Origin: a bacterium UBA7470 | Lineage (GTDB): Bacteria; Pseudomonadota; Gammaproteobacteria; Burkholderiales; Burkholderiaceae_C | Direction of reading: 5' to 3' | Assembly (NCBI GenBank): GCA_002479815.1 | Contig: DLPA01000153.1 | Coordinates: 1-18,311, forward strand | Length of the DNA stretch: 18,311 nucleotides | In this document: positions 14,355-18,311 of the stretch, piece after piece | Position numbering within the stretch: position 1 is the first letter of the stretch | Layout: each line of letters starts with the position of its first letter | Program-made: the position numbers and the translations under genes | The notes under the pieces: generated by a model | Told to the model about the DNA's origin: nothing | Databases searched by the model: none | The model's input: only the letters and a program-made list of their open reading frames with translations

Positions 14355-15481
14355 TGGCCTCTGCTGCGCCCGCCGTCACCGCCATTTTGGTGAACTACTT
14401 TGGTCACGCAGACATTGCCCAAGCGGTGTTGAGCCTGCAAGCCGATGTGCCCGATTTGGACATCATCGTGGTGGACAACAGCAAGCACACCGAGGAAGCA
14501 GCGGCCTTGCAAACGGCCTTGTCTTTGGCAAAGCCCGTGACGGTGTTGACCGCGCCCGACAACTTGGGCTTTGGTCAGGCGTGCAATTGGGCGGCAGCCA
14601 TGCGGCCCGAGGCGGCGTTTTACTGGCTGGTCAATCCTGATGTGCGTGTGTTGCCGGGCTGTTTGGCCGCTTTGCTGGAGGCGATGGAGGCGCACCCTCG
14701 TCTGGGCGCGGTCGCTCCGCTGCAGTTTTTAGATCAAGACCAGACCCTGATTTTTTCCCCAAGCTGGCGACCCACTGCTTTAGGCGTGTGGGTCAGCGAA
14801 GTGGCACAGCGCCAGCCGCGTGCGTGGCAACGCTACACCGCCGCAGTGGGCGCAGAAAGTCGGCGCGTCTTGCAGGCCAAGCAAGACAACGACAGGGGGA
14901 AAACGGTGGCCCCTCTGCCACAACGCGCCTTGTCGGGGGCCATTGTCTTGCTGCGCCGCCAAGCTTTGGCACAGATCGGTGGCTTATTCGATCCGCGCTA
15001 CTTCATGTATTACGAAGATTCCGACTTGTGTCTGCGCTTGCGCCGTGGCGGGTGGGGCATGGCACTGGTTCCCTACGCGCGTGCCTTGCACTTGTGGACG
15101 ATGGGCGGACACAAAGCGGGGTTGATGGCGCAAGCGGCACCGGTGTATTTCAACACGCACTTTTCCCAAAGTCGCTGGATGGCGCTTGCCGCACAAGCAG
15201 CGCAGCAAACCGGATGGATTCATGCCCATCATCCCTTGTGGTCGCCAACGCAACACAAGTGCGTTCCAACGGCGTGGCAAAGAGGCTGGATGTTAGAACT
15301 CAGCCCTCAGCCTTTGTTATTGCCCTCGGTGTTGTTGGCGGGGGCGGGCACACGGCTGGAATGGCCCACTGCGGCGCTTGCTGCGGTGCAGGGTGCGCCC
15401 TTATGGGCCAGATTAAGCCCCTTGCACGCTCAAGACGCAGCGGGTTTTTATCCTTCACTGTGGTGGCAGTGGGTCGTATAG
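14351..15481 (+). CDS. GT2-family glycosyltransferase (rhamnosyltransferase-like)
   Basis: The 376-aa product has an N-terminal GT-A domain: AILVNYFGHADIAQAVLSL, IIVVDNSK, DNLGFGQACNWA, the metal/donor motif NPDV (95-98) and the acceptor-side motif MYYEDSDLCLRLRRGGW with Glu222-Asp223. This is the pattern of the WbbL-like GT2 group, many of which move rhamnose or related deoxysugars. ATG 14351 follows GGAGGGGG and overlaps the preceding stop; the frame is open further upstream but only as a shadow of the methyltransferase gene. The last 100 residues are less conserved and have no clear TM helix. It is one of at least three GT domains in the locus. Confidence 0.9.
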   Translation: MMASAAPAVTAILVNYFGHADIAQAVLSLQADVPDLDIIVVDNSKHTEEAAALQTALSLAKPVTVLTAPDNLGFGQACNWAAAMRPEAAFYWLVNPDVRVLPGCLAALLEAMEAHPRLGAVAPLQFLDQDQTLIFSPSWRPTALGVWVSEVAQRQPRAWQRYTAAVGAESRRVLQAKQDNDRGKTVAPLPQRALSGAIVLLRRQALAQIGGLFDPRYFMYYEDSDLCLRLRRGGWGMALVPYARALHLWTMGGHKAGLMAQAAPVYFNTHFSQSRWMALAAQAAQQTGWIHAHHPLWSPTQHKCVPTAWQRGWMLELSPQPLLLPSVLLAGAGTRLEWPTAALAAVQGAPLWARLSPLHAQDAAGFYPSLWWQWVV

Positions 15482-15562
15482 TCCCACTTGGTAGGCTGTG
15501 CATCTGCTTTTTGCAGCAAGGAGGATGTCAAAATAGAGGGTTTATTTTCACGAGGTGTCGGT

Positions 15563-16450
15563 GTGCGTGTGACCATCCATCAGAACTGCTACAACTACGG
15601 GCTTGCAATCGGCCTGCTTTATGGATTGATGCAGCCTAGTGCATGGGCCGATCAGCTTGCCCAAGCGCCTGCATCATCACCCGCCGCAGCCGTGAGTCCT
15701 TCTGTTTCCGCATCTTCCCCTTTTGAGGTCAAGGCCGCTCCCGCGTCTGAGCCTCCCCCAAGCCCCGTTTTAGGAGGGCTGCGCCAAACCAATCCGTTTG
15801 ATGCCAATCGCCAGTTGTGGCCCGATCGCACACCCGTGCCACCGCCACCACCACCGCCCCCTGTACCCGCGCCTGTCACGGACGAAGATTTAGAAATCTA
15901 TGGCGTGGTGAGTGCGGGGAGTGTGCAAAAAGCGTTGCTGAAATTGGGCAAACGCTTTGCCAACGTACCCGTGGGGCCTACCGGTTTGGCATCGGTAGCG
16001 GTGGGGACACCCCTGGGTGAGTTTGTGCTCGCCAAAGTAGAGCCTGACCAAATTTTGCTGCAAGCCCCAGGGGGGCAGCAGTGGGTGCGTTTTTCTGTCA
16101 AAAAGGAGCGCACGGCCAAGGGCAATGCTGCGCCGATGTCGGTGTCTGCTTCGACAACGATGGCCAATCCGATGGCATCCGCACCAGCTCCCGCTGGCAA
16201 TCCTTTCGGGGTAGCCCTCATGCCGACGGGAAGCAGCTCATCCAATGAAGCATCAGCGTCGCCCACGTCTGGAGTCGCTGCCGTCGCACCGCCACCACCC
16301 ACGATGCCGCCTGCCGCACCCGGCAGTCTGGCGGCTGCCATCGCAGCGGCGCAGGCCGCTCAAACAGCGTCGGGCGCTGCTGTTGCACCAGCCATACCGC
16401 AAGGCGTGAATCCATTTGAAGCTTTACTGAAACAACAACAAGGGCGCTGA
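15563..16450 (+). CDS. Proline/alanine-rich exported protein with a PilP/GspC-like core
   Basis: The 295-aa product has an N-terminal hydrophobic segment (GLAIGLLYGLMQPSAWA) that looks like a signal peptide or anchor. A Ser/Ala/Pro-rich stretch follows, then a run of prolines (about 92-102) and a compact beta-rich core at about 108-180 (EDLEIYGVVSAGSVQKALLK, then LGEFVLAKVEPDQILLQA). The C-terminus is a low-complexity Ala/Pro tail ending NPFEALLKQQQGR. The core recalls periplasmic domains of PilP or GspC, but this is only a resemblance. GTG 15563 is chosen because GAGG lies 7 nt upstream. An unusually strong AAGGAGG at 15518-15524 instead sits 8 nt before an in-frame ATA at 15533. Its role in a glycan locus is unknown; a periplasmic adaptor is possible. 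Confidence 0.65.
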   Translation: MRVTIHQNCYNYGLAIGLLYGLMQPSAWADQLAQAPASSPAAAVSPSVSASSPFEVKAAPASEPPPSPVLGGLRQTNPFDANRQLWPDRTPVPPPPPPPPVPAPVTDEDLEIYGVVSAGSVQKALLKLGKRFANVPVGPTGLASVAVGTPLGEFVLAKVEPDQILLQAPGGQQWVRFSVKKERTAKGNAAPMSVSASTTMANPMASAPAPAGNPFGVALMPTGSSSSNEASASPTSGVAAVAPPPPTMPPAAPGSLAAAIAAAQAAQTASGAAVAPAIPQGVNPFEALLKQQQGR

Positions 16451-16515
16451 TCAACTGGCTTGGCTGCTGCTGGTGCCAATCCTGCATGGGGATTGAGGCA
16501 GGAGGCGGGCCGAGC

Positions 16516-18311
16516 GTGCGTAAGCCTATGAAACTCCAAGAATCTGACCTCATTCCCTATCAGCCCAGCGCAGTGCCGTCGTGCGCTGCGGTGTGGGTCT
16601 TTGCCCCTCATCCTGATGATGAGGTGTTTGGTTGTGGGGGATCGCTGGCCCTGCATCGGGCGGCAGGACATCAAGTCCATGTCGTGCTCTTGACTGAAGG
16701 CGAACAACAAGCCGATGGGGCCACAACACCCAGCCCGCGCTTGACCGAAAGCGAGCAAGCGGCCCAGTGGTTGGGGGACTATGCGCTTCATTCGTGGCGA
16801 CTGCCCGACCGTGGCGTGCGTTTCGATGAAGCACTGATTCGGCGCATACGCGACTGCATTGCCGGCGGTGCGTCTGTCGAGCCGGTGCTTGTGTATGCCC
16901 CTTCGTTGTGGGAGGCGCACCCCGATCACCGTGCCTGTGCGATGGCGGTGCTAGAGGCCATTCGTCGTGAGGCCAGTCCCCACATCAGCCTGTGGTTCTA
17001 TGAAGTGAGCTTGCCGCTGCGCGCCAATCGCTTGGTGGATGTGTCAACGGTGTGGGCGCAAAAACAAGCGGCCATGCAGTGCTTCACCAGTCAAGAGGCG
17101 GTGCTGCCTTACGCGCAGGTGATGGCCGCCCTCAATCGCTATCGCTCTCTCACCATTCAGCCTGCGGAATACGCAGAAGCCTTTGAAGCCTACGATGTGG
17201 CAGACTTGGACAAGCTATTGATCGCATCTGTAGCAGACCAACAAAGGCAAGCCGGGATTCCGGTTGGTCCACAAGATTGCCCCTTGGTGACGGTCATCAT
17301 TCGCACCCAAGGACGACTCAGTGTAGAGCGCAGCATCGCCTCGGTACGCACACAGACCTATACCCATTGGGAACTGTTGCTGGTGAATGCCACCGCAGGG
17401 GAAGACCTTGCCAGCCGTTTTCCGACCACACAAAACGACCCCGCCATTCGTTGGGTGAGTGCCTCAACTGCTTTAACGCGCCCTCAAGCCGCCAATGTGG
17501 GTTTGGATCACGCGCAAGGCGCTTGGCTGATGTTTTTGGATGATGACGATTGGCTGTATCCCGATCACTTGAGCAAGTTGGTGTCTGCGACATGGACACA
17601 TCCCCAAAGTGTCGCGGTGTACAGCGACATTGAGTGTGTTGATCCTGCGGGCAAGCCAACTGGGGGGGTGTTTTCTCAGGCCTACAGCCCGCGTGAGCTG
17701 ATGTATGGCAACTTCCTGCCCATTCATTCGGTGCTGTTCCATCGCCGTGTGCTCGAACGAGGGGTGAGGTTTGATCCGCAATTTGACTTGTACGAGGATT
17801 GGGACTTTTGGCTTCAAGTGGAGCGGCAAGGGGCGTTGACCCACGTGCCGGGTGTGTCTGCCGCGTACCTGATCGGGGCGGGCAGTGGCGCCGGGGTGAC
17901 GGTGGACTGGGCAGCCGCTGATCAAGCCACTGCACAACTGTTTAACAAGTGGCAAACCAAACTGGATGCCCACACGTTCAAAGAGCTGGTACGCCGCTCC
18001 TTAGAGCGACGTGAGTTGCAGCGGCAAATAGGGCAGGTACGTCACGAGTTGACGCAGACCCATCGCCAACTGCACGAGGCGCAAGAGCATACCAAGCAAG
18101 CATTGAGCGATGCCCATCTGGCCCGAGCCGATGCCCATTTGTTGCGCCAGGCACACGATCAAGCTTGCCATTCACGCGATTTGGTGTTCAACGAAGTGCA
18201 GCGTGCCCGTGCAGAGTTGGATCAAGCCCGAGAGCAGCAGTGGGTAGCGCAGCGAGAAATGGAAATCGCACGTCAGGATCGTGATCATCAACGTCATTTG
18301 GCGAATCTGGC
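16516..18311 (+). CDS. PIG-L deacetylase + GT2 glycosyltransferase + coiled coil, cut by the right edge
   Basis: The frame is open to the window edge, at least 594 codons from ATG 16528. GTG 16516 lies 10 nt after AGGAGG and is used here as the start; ATG 16528 and ATG 16486 are in-frame alternatives. Counting from ATG 16528, residues about 20-230 are a PIG-L/LmbE zinc-dependent N-acetyl-sugar deacetylase: FAPHPDDEVFGCGG (His28, Asp30, Asp31) and HPDH (131-134). Residues about 250-470 are a GT2 domain: VTVIIRTQGRLSVERSIASV, FLDDDDW (338-341) and YEDWDFW. From about 490 on, the sequence is a charged heptad-like coiled coil rich in Arg, Gln and Glu. It probably deacetylates an N-acetylhexosamine and adds a further sugar, with the coiled coil for assembly. 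The C-terminus lies outside the window. Confidence 0.87.
   Translation, partial: MRKPMKLQESDLIPYQPSAVPSCAAVWVFAPHPDDEVFGCGGSLALHRAAGHQVHVVLLTEGEQQADGATTPSPRLTESEQAAQWLGDYALHSWRLPDRGVRFDEALIRRIRDCIAGGASVEPVLVYAPSLWEAHPDHRACAMAVLEAIRREASPHISLWFYEVSLPLRANRLVDVSTVWAQKQAAMQCFTSQEAVLPYAQVMAALNRYRSLTIQPAEYAEAFEAYDVADLDKLLIASVADQQRQAGIPVGPQDCPLVTVIIRTQGRLSVERSIASVRTQTYTHWELLLVNATAGEDLASRFPTTQNDPAIRWVSASTALTRPQAANVGLDHAQGAWLMFLDDDDWLYPDHLSKLVSATWTHPQSVAVYSDIECVDPAGKPTGGVFSQAYSPRELMYGNFLPIHSVLFHRRVLERGVRFDPQFDLYEDWDFWLQVERQGALTHVPGVSAAYLIGAGSGAGVTVDWAAADQATAQLFNKWQTKLDAHTFKELVRRSLERRELQRQIGQVRHELTQTHRQLHEAQEHTKQALSDAHLARADAHLLRQAHDQACHSRDLVFNEVQRARAELDQAREQQWVAQREMEIARQDRDHQRHLANL

Noticed and set aside
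14788..15639. 283-aa plus-strand open frame inside the GT2 gene
   Set aside because: It is out of frame with a well-supported glycosyltransferase and has no recognisable motif.
15834..15870. CCACCG-type repeat as a DNA repeat element
   Set aside because: It is the coding sequence of a polyproline run and needs no separate explanation.
16360..16929. 189-aa minus-strand open frame
   Set aside because: It is antisense to the exported protein and the PIG-L domain, both of which have clear motifs.

Overview
The window looks like chromosomal DNA from a Gram-negative, GC-rich betaproteobacterium, most likely Burkholderiales and possibly Comamonadaceae. This rests on codon choice, the FecR/CHASE2/TPR-barrel gene set and the outer-membrane signatures. 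It is an inference, since no rRNA or tRNA is present. I found no insertion sequence, CRISPR array or RNA gene.

Left part (1-5490), minus strand. The window opens with the first 25 codons of a gene that runs off the left edge. After a 257-bp spacer holding a perfect 14-bp palindrome comes a three-gene operon, transcribed right to left: an exported FecR-domain protein (start 5369), a CHASE2-type membrane cyclase-like protein, and a TPR plus beta-barrel outer-membrane protein. The stop of the first abuts a TTG start of the second, and the second and third are 5 nt apart. Divergently (5491-6189, plus strand) lies a Crp/Fnr-family regulator. The 121-bp divergent region holds a near-perfect CRP-type box (TGTGC-N6-TCACA). 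The regulator keeps the CRP recognition-helix residues but lacks the cAMP-phosphate arginine, and the cyclase domain lacks the usual substrate lysine and transition-state asparagine. This looks like an envelope-sensing module that has moved away from ordinary cAMP signalling.

Right part (6264-18311), plus strand. This is a tightly packed surface-glycan locus: a Wzm/KpsM-like ABC permease; a Wzt-like ATPase with an extra C-terminal domain; an AT-rich methyltransferase; a 669-aa fusion of an LpxL/HtrB-like acyltransferase fold with a GNAT-like domain; a StrF-type glycosyltransferase; a second LpxL/HtrB-like protein; a 22-aa mini-ORF followed by an AT-rich spacer; a methyltransferase with a GT-like N-terminal half; a GT2 glycosyltransferase; a proline/alanine-rich exported protein with a PilP/GspC-like core; and a PIG-L deacetylase + GT2 + coiled-coil protein that runs off the right edge. 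Most genes overlap by 4-11 nt or are separated by fewer than about 80 nt, so most are probably co-transcribed.

Working model: the GTs, methyltransferases, deacetylase and acyltransferase-like proteins build and decorate a lipid-linked glycan, and the Wzm/Wzt pair exports it. The most unusual part is the pair of LpxL-fold proteins. Both keep the catalytic histidine but carry Tyr or Phe where the family's HX4(D/E) motif needs an acid, and one is fused to a GNAT-like domain. All family calls were made by eye from motifs.
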